NCBI GenBank assembly: GCA_963762435.1
Contig: CAVXLN010000003.1
Location: forward strand, 633,271-697,270
Direction: 5' to 3'
DNA from: JAXDMU01 sp963762435
GTDB taxonomy: Bacteria > Pseudomonadota > Alphaproteobacteria > ATCC43930 > CGMCC-115725
DNA: 64,000 bases
Below the pieces are notes generated by a model, which searched no databases, had not been told where the DNA came from, and was given only the letters and a program-made list of their open reading frames with translations. Position numbers and translations under genes: made by a program. Below are positions 56,626 to 64,000 of this stretch, in pieces. Each line of letters opens with the position of its first letter. Position 1 is the stretch's first letter.

Positions 56626-58965
56626 GTGCGCTCGTCGTTCGAAAAACTTGCCGCCGCCTGCGTCCTCGCCCTGGCGATCGGCGTCGCCTTGCCGGCCGCG
56701 GCCGCGACCCCGGCGGTGATCACCGAATTCTCCGTTAGCTTCAGCCCAGTATCCCCGTCCGGCATCACGGCGGGCCCGGACGGCAATCTCTGGTTCGCGG
56801 ATATCAACGGCGCCATCGACCGGATCACCACGGCCGGTGTCATCACCGAATTCTCGTCGACAATAGGCCCCCAAGGCATCACCGCCGGCCCGGACGGCAA
56901 TCTCTGGTTCACGGATCAGAATAATACCGTCGGCCGGATCACCACAGCGGGCGTGATCACCGAATTCTCCGCGCCCGCAGTCTCCGCCGGCATCACGACC
57001 GGCCCGGACGGCAATCTCTGGTTCACGAATATCGACGCCGGCGTCGGCCGGATCACCACAGTTGGCGTCGTCACGGAATTCCCCACAGGGCTCAATCCCA
57101 GCGAGCCCCTCGGCATCACGAGCGGCCCGGACGGCAACCTCTGGTTCACGGATTTTGGAGTCCCGGCCATCGGCCGGATCACCACGGCCGGCGTCATCAC
57201 CGAATTCACCTCGGGCCTCAGTTCCAGCGCCATTCCCGTCGGCATCACAGCCGGCCCGGACGGCAATCTCTGGTTCGTGAATGCAAATTCTTCGACCCCC
57301 GCCATCGGCCGGATCACCCCCGCCGGCGTCATTACCGAATTCTCCGCGGGCCTCAATGCCGGCGGCGTGCCCTTCGGCATCACGGTCGGCCGGGACGGCA
57401 ATCTCTGGTTCGCGGATCAACAGGGCGCCATTGGTCGGATCACCACGGCCGGCGTCATCACCGAATTCTCCCAGGGCATCAATTCCGGCGCCGACCCCCT
57501 GGGCATCACGGCCGGACCGGACGGCAATATCTGGTTCACGGACAACGCTAGCGGCTCCGCCATCGGCCGGCTCGTCCCGCCGACCGATCTTCTGAGCGTC
57601 AGCCTTAGCGGCGCCGGCGCCGGCCAGGTGACGAGCATGGTTGGGACGGGCGTCACCAATGCCGGCGGCGCCATCACCTGTGTCAGCGGCAGCAGCAACG
57701 CGTGCAGCGTCAGCTTCGCCGACGCCACCACCGTCACGCTGACCGCGACCGCGGCCCAAGGCTCGCACTTCATCGGCTGGAGCGGCGCCGGCGCCACCGC
57801 CGGCGGCTGCACCACCACGGCACCCTGCGCTGTGCCGCTTACCGGCAATTTGGACAGCGCCGTCACCGCCAGCTTCAGCCCCAACCCGACCGAGAACCTG
57901 GCAGTGATCACCACCGGCTCCGGCGGCGTCGTCAGCCTGCCCTCCGGCATCAATTGCGGCAGTGGCGCCGGCGTTTGCATGGCCAGCTATGCGCTGGGCA
58001 CGACTGTGACCTTGAACGCCACTCCAGCCCAGGGCTTCGTCTTCTCCGGCTGGTCCGGCGGCGGCTGCGGCGGTGTCGAGACCTGCACCGTCACCTTCAA
58101 CGAGCTCGCAGCCCCGCCGCCCAACACCGGCTCCAGCCCGCCTCCCGCCACTGTCGTCAATGCCACCTTCTTCGCCCGAAGCATGAGCAACGTCACGCTG
58201 GTCTCGTCCCTGCTGCCGACCAGCCGATCGGTCCAGGTCGGCGCCACCGCCACCAGTTTCGCCACCATCATCAACACCAGCCCCGACACCGCCGGATTCC
58301 TCTGCCAGCTGCAGCCCGCCACCAGCATTCCGGCCGCCTTCTCCTTTCAGACCACCGATCCCGCCACCAACGGCCTGACCGGCACCGTCAACACCACGGT
58401 CACCGTGGCGCCCGGCGCCGCACAGAGCTTCGTCATCGGCTTCACGCCCACCGCCACCTTCGCGCCGACTGAGGTCGCCTTCACCTTCACCTGCGCCAAC
58501 TCCCCCGCCGCCGATACCATCACCGGCGTCAACACCTTGCTGCTCAGCGCGTCCGCGACGCCCACGCCCGACCTCGTGGCGATCTCCGAGACCGCTACCG
58601 ATGACGGCATCCTCGACCTGCCCGGCCCGACCGGCATCGGCGCCTTCGCACTCGCCGCCGACAATGTCGGTGCTACCGACACCATCACCGTCACCGCCAA
58701 TACCGGCGGCGCCAACCTGCCGGTCACAATCGGCGTCTGCCAGACCGTCGCCGCCACCGGCGCCTGCATGGCCCCGCCATCCGCCAACGTCACCACGATG
58801 GTCGCCACCAACGCCACGCCTACCTTCTCGGTCTTCGTCCAGGGCCACGCCAGCGTGCCGTTCCAGCCTGCTGCCAACCGCGTCTTCGTCCAGTTCAAAG
58901 GCTCGGACGGAACCGTCAGGGGTGCCACCAGCGTCGCCGTGCGCACCCAAGCCGCCGCCGGATAG
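56626..58965 (+). CDS. Secreted beta-propeller (virginiamycin-lyase-like) protein with B-repeat domains
   Basis: The GTG at 56626, behind AGAGGGA, gives 779 residues with a signal peptide (ACVLALAIGVALPAAAA). A GTG at 56599 is an alternative. Residues about 30-310 are seven repeats built on GPDGNLWF and GRITTAGVITEF, like the Vgb/NHL propeller. No lyase catalytic set was verified. Residues about 320-510 hold two InlB-B-type repeats with FIGWSG or FSGWSG cores and disulfide-like cysteines. The C-terminal 260 residues are beta-sandwich-like, Thr/Ala-rich. It is probably an extracellular or surface protein. Confidence 0.75.
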   Translation: MRSSFEKLAAACVLALAIGVALPAAAATPAVITEFSVSFSPVSPSGITAGPDGNLWFADINGAIDRITTAGVITEFSSTIGPQGITAGPDGNLWFTDQNNTVGRITTAGVITEFSAPAVSAGITTGPDGNLWFTNIDAGVGRITTVGVVTEFPTGLNPSEPLGITSGPDGNLWFTDFGVPAIGRITTAGVITEFTSGLSSSAIPVGITAGPDGNLWFVNANSSTPAIGRITPAGVITEFSAGLNAGGVPFGITVGRDGNLWFADQQGAIGRITTAGVITEFSQGINSGADPLGITAGPDGNIWFTDNASGSAIGRLVPPTDLLSVSLSGAGAGQVTSMVGTGVTNAGGAITCVSGSSNACSVSFADATTVTLTATAAQGSHFIGWSGAGATAGGCTTTAPCAVPLTGNLDSAVTASFSPNPTENLAVITTGSGGVVSLPSGINCGSGAGVCMASYALGTTVTLNATPAQGFVFSGWSGGGCGGVETCTVTFNELAAPPPNTGSSPPPATVVNATFFARSMSNVTLVSSLLPTSRSVQVGATATSFATIINTSPDTAGFLCQLQPATSIPAAFSFQTTDPATNGLTGTVNTTVTVAPGAAQSFVIGFTPTATFAPTEVAFTFTCANSPAADTITGVNTLLLSASATPTPDLVAISETATDDGILDLPGPTGIGAFALAADNVGATDTITVTANTGGANLPVTIGVCQTVAATGACMAPPSANVTTMVATNATPTFSVFVQGHASVPFQPAANRVFVQFKGSDGTVRGATSVAVRTQAAAG
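56761..57573 (+). repeat. Seven in-gene repeats encoding propeller blades
   Basis: Seven DNA repeats of roughly 105-140 bases, each with a ggcatcac...ccggacggcaat core and an accgaattc end, encode the beta-propeller. Unlike the RTX tract, copies keep high nucleotide identity (for example cggacggcaatctctggttc nearly unchanged), suggesting recent duplication or gene conversion. Confidence 0.75.
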
Positions 58966-59156
58966 GACGCAAGTCCAGGCTTCCGAAGCGCCCCTCCCGG
59001 TCAGGCCGAGCCACATCATCGGGAGTTCACCGATGACGGCGGCCCATCCGGAACATCCCGTACGGACATCACCCAATTTCGGGCTTCGCGCCATCGCGCG
59101 ATACTGCGGACATCCAAAGAGGCCCAAAAAGGGTCAGGCGGTGCCGGAGGCTCGAA

Positions 59157-59858
59157 ATGCTCCATATAGCGACAGCGACGCGTAGCACCCATCAGAACAG
59201 CCAACGGTCCACCGCGGCCCAGACGGCGGACGGGCTCGCCCCGGTCGAGGCGCAGGGCAGCAATCTCCGCCTCGAGACCGATCGCCTGCTGTTCCAGGAA
59301 GGCGATGCTGCCGATTATTGCTACAAGATCATCTCCGGCGCCGTGCGTCTCTTGAAGCAGATGCCGGACGGCCGCCGCCATGTGACCAATTTCTTCCTGC
59401 CCGGCAGCCTGATCGGCTTCGATCTCGAGACCGAGCACGGCTTCGCCGCGGAAGCGATCGTCGAGACCGTGGTGCGCCGCTATCCCAAGCCCTCGCTCGC
59501 CCGTATCGCCGATGAGAGCCCGCGCATGCTGCAGCAGATGCTGACGCTGACGCTGCGCCGCCTCGCCTCGTCCCAGCAGCAGGCGCTTTCGTTGGGTTGC
59601 CGGACCGCGATGGAGCGGCTGGCGGGCTTTATCACCGCCCAGGCCGGGAAGCAGGCGGAAGAGCGCCATCCCGATGCGCAAGTCAATCTGCCGATGAGCC
59701 GGCTCGACATTGCCGACTATCTGGGCCTGACGGTCGAGACGGTGAGCCGCCTCTTCACCAAGCTGCGCCGCGACGGGGTCATCGCGCTGCCGACGGCCCA
59801 GCGCGTGGTCATCCGCGACTGGAACGCGCTCGACGAGCTGTGCGAGGGCGTTGCGTAA
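59157..59858 (+). CDS. Crp/Fnr-family transcriptional regulator (FixK/Fnr-like)
   Basis: The 233-residue protein has a cyclic-nucleotide-type beta-roll (about 35-135, LLFQEGDAADYCYKIISGAVRLLKQ) and a winged helix (LPMSRLDIADYLGLTVETVSRLFTKLRRDG, about 180-210). The recognition helix E-x2-S-R matches Fnr/FixK. Only two cysteines lie in YCYK and GCRT, so a 4Fe-4S FNR cluster is not supported. It likely controls respiratory or stress genes. Confidence 0.87.
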   Translation: MLHIATATRSTHQNSQRSTAAQTADGLAPVEAQGSNLRLETDRLLFQEGDAADYCYKIISGAVRLLKQMPDGRRHVTNFFLPGSLIGFDLETEHGFAAEAIVETVVRRYPKPSLARIADESPRMLQQMLTLTLRRLASSQQQALSLGCRTAMERLAGFITAQAGKQAEERHPDAQVNLPMSRLDIADYLGLTVETVSRLFTKLRRDGVIALPTAQRVVIRDWNALDELCEGVA

Positions 59859-59950
59859 GAGACAGAAGCCCGACCCGAATCCGCATTTGCACGGGCCGTC
59901 CGGGTCCCGCTAATCTCACACCCGGAATGATTCACTCCCTCTCCTGATCA

Positions 59951-60811
59951 GTGGCCGCACCGATCCCGACACGGCGCTTCGGCAGCCGGCTCGCGACCGG
60001 CCTTTGGCCGCTCGGCGCCATTCTGAGCGTGACCGTGAGCACAGCCTTGTCGCGGCCGGTCATGGACGAGATCGGCGTCGTCGGCACGGCCTGGCTCCGG
60101 CTCGCCTGGGCGGCGTTGTTCCTGGCGATCCTGGCGCGGCCGAAGCTCCGGCTCTATGGCCGCGCGCAATGGCGCGCCGCGATCGGACTCGGCCTCATCA
60201 CCGCCGGCATGACTCTCGCTTATTTCGCGGCAGTCGACCGAGTGCCGATGGGGCTCGCCACAGCGATCGACTATCTGGGCCCGCTCGCCGTCGCGATCGG
60301 TGGGCTACGCCGCGGCCGTGACCTGCTCTGGGCCGCGCTGGCGCTCGTCGGCGTGCTGTTCGTCCTGCGCAACGAGACCGGCTGGGCCGCCGATCCCGTG
60401 GGCGCCGGCTGTGCGGCGCTCTCCGCTGTCGGCTGGGCCGGCTATATCATCCTGACCAAGAAGGTGGGTGCCCTCTTTTCCGGCATGGAGGGGCTGTCGA
60501 TCGCGATGATCGTGGCGGCAATGGCGCTGGCGCCGCTCGGCCTCAGCGAAGCGGCCGCCTTGACGCCGAAGGCGATCCTGGAAACAGCCGGGCTCGCCAT
60601 CCTGGCGCCGCTCACGACCTTCTCGCTCGAGATGATCTCGCTCAGGCGCATGGCGATGCGGACCTTCGGCATCCTGATGAGCGTCGAGCCGGCCTTCTCG
60701 GCGTTGGCGGGCTATCTGGTGCTGGGCCAGGTCCTGGCACCGCTGCAATTGCTCGGCATTCTCAGCGTCACGGTCGCGAGCGTGGGCGCCGTCACTGAGG
60801 ACCCTGCTTAA
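59951..60811 (+). CDS. EamA/RhtA-like drug-metabolite exporter
   Basis: The 286-residue protein has about ten hydrophobic helices arranged as two EamA halves (first half near AILSVTVSTALSRPVMDEIG; second near SAVGWAGYIILTKKVG). It resembles RhtA, which exports threonine or homoserine. The GTG start at 59951 lacks a strong ribosome site. It converges with ogt, stops overlapping by 4 bases. Confidence 0.85.
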   Translation: MAAPIPTRRFGSRLATGLWPLGAILSVTVSTALSRPVMDEIGVVGTAWLRLAWAALFLAILARPKLRLYGRAQWRAAIGLGLITAGMTLAYFAAVDRVPMGLATAIDYLGPLAVAIGGLRRGRDLLWAALALVGVLFVLRNETGWAADPVGAGCAALSAVGWAGYIILTKKVGALFSGMEGLSIAMIVAAMALAPLGLSEAAALTPKAILETAGLAILAPLTTFSLEMISLRRMAMRTFGILMSVEPAFSALAGYLVLGQVLAPLQLLGILSVTVASVGAVTEDPA

Positions 60812-61365
60812 AGAAAGGGCAGCTCCGGCTCGACCGCGATGGCGCCCTCGATCTCGAGCATCCGCCGCTTGGTCACGGTGCCGCCCGGTGCCGAGAAGCC
60901 GCCCATCTTGTCGCCGGCCGCCAGCACGCGATGGCAGGGCACCACGGGCGGGAACGGATTCTGGCCGAGCGCCTGGCCGACCGCGCGGCTGAGTGTCAGA
61001 TCGCCGAGCCGGAACGCGATATCGCCATAGGTCAGCGTCTGGCCCGCCGGAATCGCGCGGGCGATCTCATAGACGCGGACATTGAAATCGGGCAGGTCCG
61101 ACATATCGAGCTCGACGGAATCCAGATCCGGCTTCTCGCCGGCCAAGAGCCTCGTGACGCCCTCGATCGCGCGGGCGATCTCCGGCGACGGCGCCATCTC
61201 CACGGCGTCCGGGCAGCGACGCAGAAGCCGCGCCTTAAGCCGGGCGTCTTTCGAATCGGGCAGCTGCACGGCCCGGGTGCCGCGCGCGTCCCAGGCGATG
61301 CCGCAGCGTCCGATGGCGGTGTCGAAGAGGTGAAACCCGGCAGGTTCGGTCATAGAGCTGCTCAT
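60808..61365 (-). CDS. ogt: Methylated-DNA--protein-cysteine methyltransferase
   Basis: The 185-residue protein has the C-terminal helix-turn-helix and the acceptor motif PVVPCHRVLAAGDKMGGFS (about residues 141-159), in which Cys of PCHR takes the alkyl group from O6-alkylguanine. ARAIPAGQTLTYGDIA precedes it. The N-terminal domain is short. The ATG at 61365 is chosen; an ATG 4 codons in is an alternative. Confidence 0.93.
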   Translation of the reverse strand: MSSSMTEPAGFHLFDTAIGRCGIAWDARGTRAVQLPDSKDARLKARLLRRCPDAVEMAPSPEIARAIEGVTRLLAGEKPDLDSVELDMSDLPDFNVRVYEIARAIPAGQTLTYGDIAFRLGDLTLSRAVGQALGQNPFPPVVPCHRVLAAGDKMGGFSAPGGTVTKRRMLEIEGAIAVEPELPFL

Positions 61366-61448
61366 CCCGGCAGAGGACTGACGATCTTTACTGCATATGG
61401 GGTCGCCGGTTCCTCAACGCCACGCCCATGCGCGCGGCCAATCGCAAC

Positions 61449-61469
61449 TGCGAATAATGATCATTTACA
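61449..61469. promoter_or_regulatory. Fur-box-like palindrome upstream of the TonB receptor
   Basis: The stretch TGCGAATAATGATCATTTACA holds a perfect AATGATCATT core (61456-61465) and resembles repeated NATAAT units of Fur boxes. It lies 109 bases before the receptor start. Confidence 0.45.
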
Positions 61470-61507
61470 TCTTGCGCGAGCAAGTCTCTTGCGGTACGAG
61501 AGGAGTG

Positions 61508-61530
61508 CGATTGCGAATGATATGCAATCG
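61508..61530. promoter_or_regulatory. Second inverted repeat upstream of the TonB receptor
   Basis: CGATTGC (61508-61514) and GCAATCG (61524-61530) are perfect arms 9 bases apart around GAATGATAT. The combined ATTGCGAATGATATGCAAT has Fur-like symmetry and lies about 50 bases before the start codon, overlapping a likely promoter. Confidence 0.45.
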
Positions 61531-61577
61531 TATCCCTTCTCGGGCTTTCCCCAAGCCTATCCCAAGAAAGTTGATCG

Positions 61578-63725
61578 ATGGCATCGCCCAAGCAGCGCTT
61601 CGCACTCGAAGGCTCCCTCGCCTCGACCTTGCTCATCTTCGGCTCGGCACCGGTTTGGGCGCAATCTGCGCCGGCCGATACTCAGCTCGCCCAAACACCG
61701 CCGCAGCGGCAGACGGTCGAAACGATCACCGTCGAAGGCCAGCGGCCGAGCGGGCCCACCCTGTCACCGAGCGGCGCCAACCAGTATAGCATCGATTCAA
61801 CCGACATACTGGCGCTACCGGCCGGTGCCAGCACCACCATCACCGATGTGCTGATTCAGATGCCGGGCGTCGCACTCGACCAGAATCAGCAGATCCATAT
61901 CCGCAATACTGAAGGGCCGCAGTTCCAGTATCAGATCAACGGCATCCTGGTGCCGCTCGATATCAACACCAACCCGCCCTTCATCTCGTCGATCAATCCA
62001 AACTTCGTTTCGACGCTGGATTTGATGGATGGCATCCTGCCCTCGCGCTACGGCTACGCGACCGGCGGCGTGGTCAATATCGAAACCAAGGACGGCTGTG
62101 TTCAGCCCGGCGGCAACCTCACCATCCTGGGCGGGCAACGCGGCACGTTCGAGCCCAGCATCAACTATGCCGGCTGCGCCGACCAGTTCAGCTACTTCGT
62201 CAGCGGGCAATATACCCAGGGCAATACGGCCTTCAGCTCGGCGACGCCCGGACCCGATGCGATCCACAATCAAACCAATCAGGGCCAGTTTTTCGGCGTC
62301 TTCACCGACAAGCTCGACACCACGACCAAGCTCAGCCTGATCACCTCGGCGGCCGGCAACAACAATCAACTGCCGAACGTGCCGGGCCTGCCGCCCGAAT
62401 TCAATCTGGCCGGCTTCAACAACCCGTCCTCGGCCAATATCAATTCCTATCTGAATTTCCGCGATTATCTGGGCATCCTGGCGCTCAACGGCGCGCCGAC
62501 CGCGGACACGACCTATCAATTGGCTTATTCGAGCCATTGGATCGCCCAGAACTTCAAGCCCGACAATCAGGGCGAGCTCGCCTTCCAAGGCGTCGCCTCG
62601 ACGGCATCCAATCACGATTTCGACAATTCCATCGAGGGCGACTTCACCTGGAACACGGGCAAGCACAGCCTGAGCACCGGCTTCTATCTGGGCGTCTACC
62701 AGGTCAATAATTCGGATTCATCGCTGGTCTTTCCGGTCGATGACGACGGCAACCAGACGAGCGACGTGCCGGTCCATATCGGCAGCGTGACGCACGAGAC
62801 CAATATCGTCTCGGGCCTCTATCTCAATGATTTGTGGCAGCTAGCCGACAATCTCCGACTCAATGTCGGCCTGCGCTGGGACGAGCTGACCGGCTTCACC
62901 GGGCATAACCAGTTCGATCCGACCATCAATCTCAGTTACGACGTGGCCTCGAACGCGACGCTCCATGCCGGTTTCGCCCGCTATATGCAGGTGCCGAGCT
63001 TCCGCGGCATCTCGGCCACCGCGACGACGGATTTTGCCGGCACCACGGCGGCATCGCCGCCGGGCAATCCCAATCCCTTGACCGAGGATGACTACGAATG
63101 GGATGCCGGAATCGTCTATCACCCGACGTCGCATATCACGCTGTCGAACGATAATTTCTACGAGACGACGATCCATTACCTCGACACCGGACAGTTCGGC
63201 GTCGTGCCGATCTTCGCGCCCTTCAATTACGAGCACGGCTATATCTGGGGCACCGAATTCTCGGCCTCATACAAGGAGGACAATTTCTCCGCCTATGCCA
63301 ATCTGACGGTCGGACGGAACATGCAAAAGGGTGTGGCGACGGGGCAGTTCAATTTCGATCCGGACGAGCTCGCCTTCATCGATGCGCATCACATCATCCT
63401 CGACCATCAGCCGCTGTTCGGCGGCACGGCCGGGCTGACCTATGATTGGAAACCCTACAGCTTCGGCATCGAGGCGACATATTCGAGCGGCCTGCGCGGC
63501 GGCTTCGCCGACCAAGAGGGGTTGCCGACGACCGTGCAGGTCAATCTCAATGCCGAGCGAAGCTTTGAGGTGCCGGGCATCGGCAAGGTGACGGACCGGG
63601 TGATCCTCTACAACATCCTCGACCGCACCAACCTGATCCGGCCGTCCGAAGGCATCGGCATCTTCCAATCCGCCTTCGGGCCGCGCTTCACGGTGCTGAA
63701 CTCGCTCAGCATTCCACTCGGCTGA
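61578..63725 (+). CDS. TonB-dependent outer-membrane receptor
   Basis: The 715-residue protein has a signal sequence (ASTLLIFGSAPVWA, cleavage near 29), a TonB-box-like TITVEGQ after the Pro/Gln-rich leader, and a plug (ITDVLIQMPGVALDQNQQI). About 500 residues of alternating aromatic beta-strands follow. Substrate is unknown. The plug is compact. Fur-like sites upstream suggest iron or another metal complex, but the barrel type is not specific. Confidence 0.86.
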   Translation: MASPKQRFALEGSLASTLLIFGSAPVWAQSAPADTQLAQTPPQRQTVETITVEGQRPSGPTLSPSGANQYSIDSTDILALPAGASTTITDVLIQMPGVALDQNQQIHIRNTEGPQFQYQINGILVPLDINTNPPFISSINPNFVSTLDLMDGILPSRYGYATGGVVNIETKDGCVQPGGNLTILGGQRGTFEPSINYAGCADQFSYFVSGQYTQGNTAFSSATPGPDAIHNQTNQGQFFGVFTDKLDTTTKLSLITSAAGNNNQLPNVPGLPPEFNLAGFNNPSSANINSYLNFRDYLGILALNGAPTADTTYQLAYSSHWIAQNFKPDNQGELAFQGVASTASNHDFDNSIEGDFTWNTGKHSLSTGFYLGVYQVNNSDSSLVFPVDDDGNQTSDVPVHIGSVTHETNIVSGLYLNDLWQLADNLRLNVGLRWDELTGFTGHNQFDPTINLSYDVASNATLHAGFARYMQVPSFRGISATATTDFAGTTAASPPGNPNPLTEDDYEWDAGIVYHPTSHITLSNDNFYETTIHYLDTGQFGVVPIFAPFNYEHGYIWGTEFSASYKEDNFSAYANLTVGRNMQKGVATGQFNFDPDELAFIDAHHIILDHQPLFGGTAGLTYDWKPYSFGIEATYSSGLRGGFADQEGLPTTVQVNLNAERSFEVPGIGKVTDRVILYNILDRTNLIRPSEGIGIFQSAFGPRFTVLNSLSIPLG

Positions 63726-63790
63726 CGGGATCTGCTGGCAAAGAAGGTGGGTTTTGGCGAAGCTGGCCCCCTCAAGAAAGCGGGGATGCG

Positions 63791-64000
63791 ATGCCAGGAT
63801 CACTGAAGGGCTGCCGAATCGTCGTGCCGGAAACGCGCGAGCTCGATCTGCTTGCCGAGATGATCGAGGCCGAGGGCGGCACGGCACTGCGCTGCCCCCT
63901 CGTCGCGATCGTCGACGCGCCCGCCCCGGCCCCGATCCTGGCTTGGATCGAGCAATTCATCGCCGAGCCCTGCCAGGATCTTATCCTCCTGACCGGCGAG
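63791..64000 (+). CDS. hemD: Uroporphyrinogen-III synthase, N-terminal part (partial)
   Basis: The 70 codons to the window end read GCRIVVPETRELDLLAEMIE and then a CPLVAIVDAP stretch, matching the opening of U3 synthase, whose first Rossmann half begins with such a VxxxTR motif and then a P-L/P-M segment. The enzyme closes the tetrapyrrole ring. The gene continues beyond the window, so the assignment is provisional. Confidence 0.65.
   Translation, partial: MPGSLKGCRIVVPETRELDLLAEMIEAEGGTALRCPLVAIVDAPAPAPILAWIEQFIAEPCQDLILLTGE

Noticed and set aside
56605..59127. An 840-codon minus-strand frame with glycine-rich sequence
   Set aside because: It is antisense to the propeller gene, whose signal peptide and repeats are convincing. 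High GC creates long antisense frames.

Overview
The window reads as a piece of a high-GC alphaproteobacterial chromosome, most likely Rhodospirillales-like. That placement is an inference from base composition, dense operons with ATGA or GTGA overlaps, the coaBC-dut-cysK-moeB order, a Wzm/Wzt-type exporter, TonB-dependent uptake and RTX type I secretion. There are no rRNA or tRNA genes, no CRISPR array and no recognisable insertion sequence.

Layout. 1-2 kb: the tail of a VOC protein, a PAP2 phosphatase and a GT4 glycosyltransferase. 2.2-6.7 kb: a type I secretion ATPase and adaptor followed by an RTX repeat protein that is the likely cargo. 6.9-12 kb: a glycan operon (GT2, methyltransferase, GT4, and a membrane-anchored coiled-coil protein with a GWAWD domain), preceded by a long palindromic intergenic element. 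12.2-16.6 kb: a three-gene module of unknown function made of an exported one-pass membrane protein, a soluble protein with a degraded P-loop and a large P-loop ATPase with two C-terminal membrane helices. It has locally low GC and is the best candidate here for an undescribed system. 16.6-18.2 kb: a GNAT protein and an exported hypothetical.

18.2-26.6 kb is one minus-strand operon: a large conserved-looking hypothetical, a GT2-GT4 fusion, a polysaccharide pyruvyl transferase, a secreted glycoside hydrolase and a second RTX-like protein. It suggests a surface polymer or a glycosylated surface protein. A 660-base non-coding region separates it from a LuxR-type regulator. 28.3-35.3 kb is mostly metabolism: a split TPP decarboxylase, a MaoC dehydratase, a lipase, a PAS protein, then moeB, cysK, dut and coaBC. 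35.3-42.3 kb: a TetR regulator with a clear operator and a carotenoid oxygenase, a LysE exporter, a five-gene redox operon (two mini membrane proteins, a ferric-reductase-like/Rieske fusion, a membrane-anchored cysteine protein and an esterase), and an OpgC-like acyltransferase.

42.8-49.3 kb: an O-methyltransferase, the Kup potassium transporter, an XRE-cupin regulator with a palindromic operator across its start, a DsrE-SBP-VOC operon and a Cys-less isochorismatase-family protein. 49.3-54.8 kb: a complete peptide/oligopeptide ABC importer operon whose binding protein and first ATPase each carry a one-base homopolymer frameshift. 54.8-56.4 kb: a polysaccharide ABC exporter pair. 56.6-64 kb: a secreted beta-propeller protein, an Fnr/FixK-like regulator, an EamA exporter, an alkyltransferase, a TonB receptor with Fur-box-like sites upstream and the start of a uroporphyrinogen-III synthase.

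Two RTX proteins, a type I secretion system, at least four glycosyltransferase proteins, a pyruvyl transferase, a glycosidase and a Wzm/Wzt exporter point to a large investment in the cell surface or matrix. The assignments rest on motif reading only; no database search was run.
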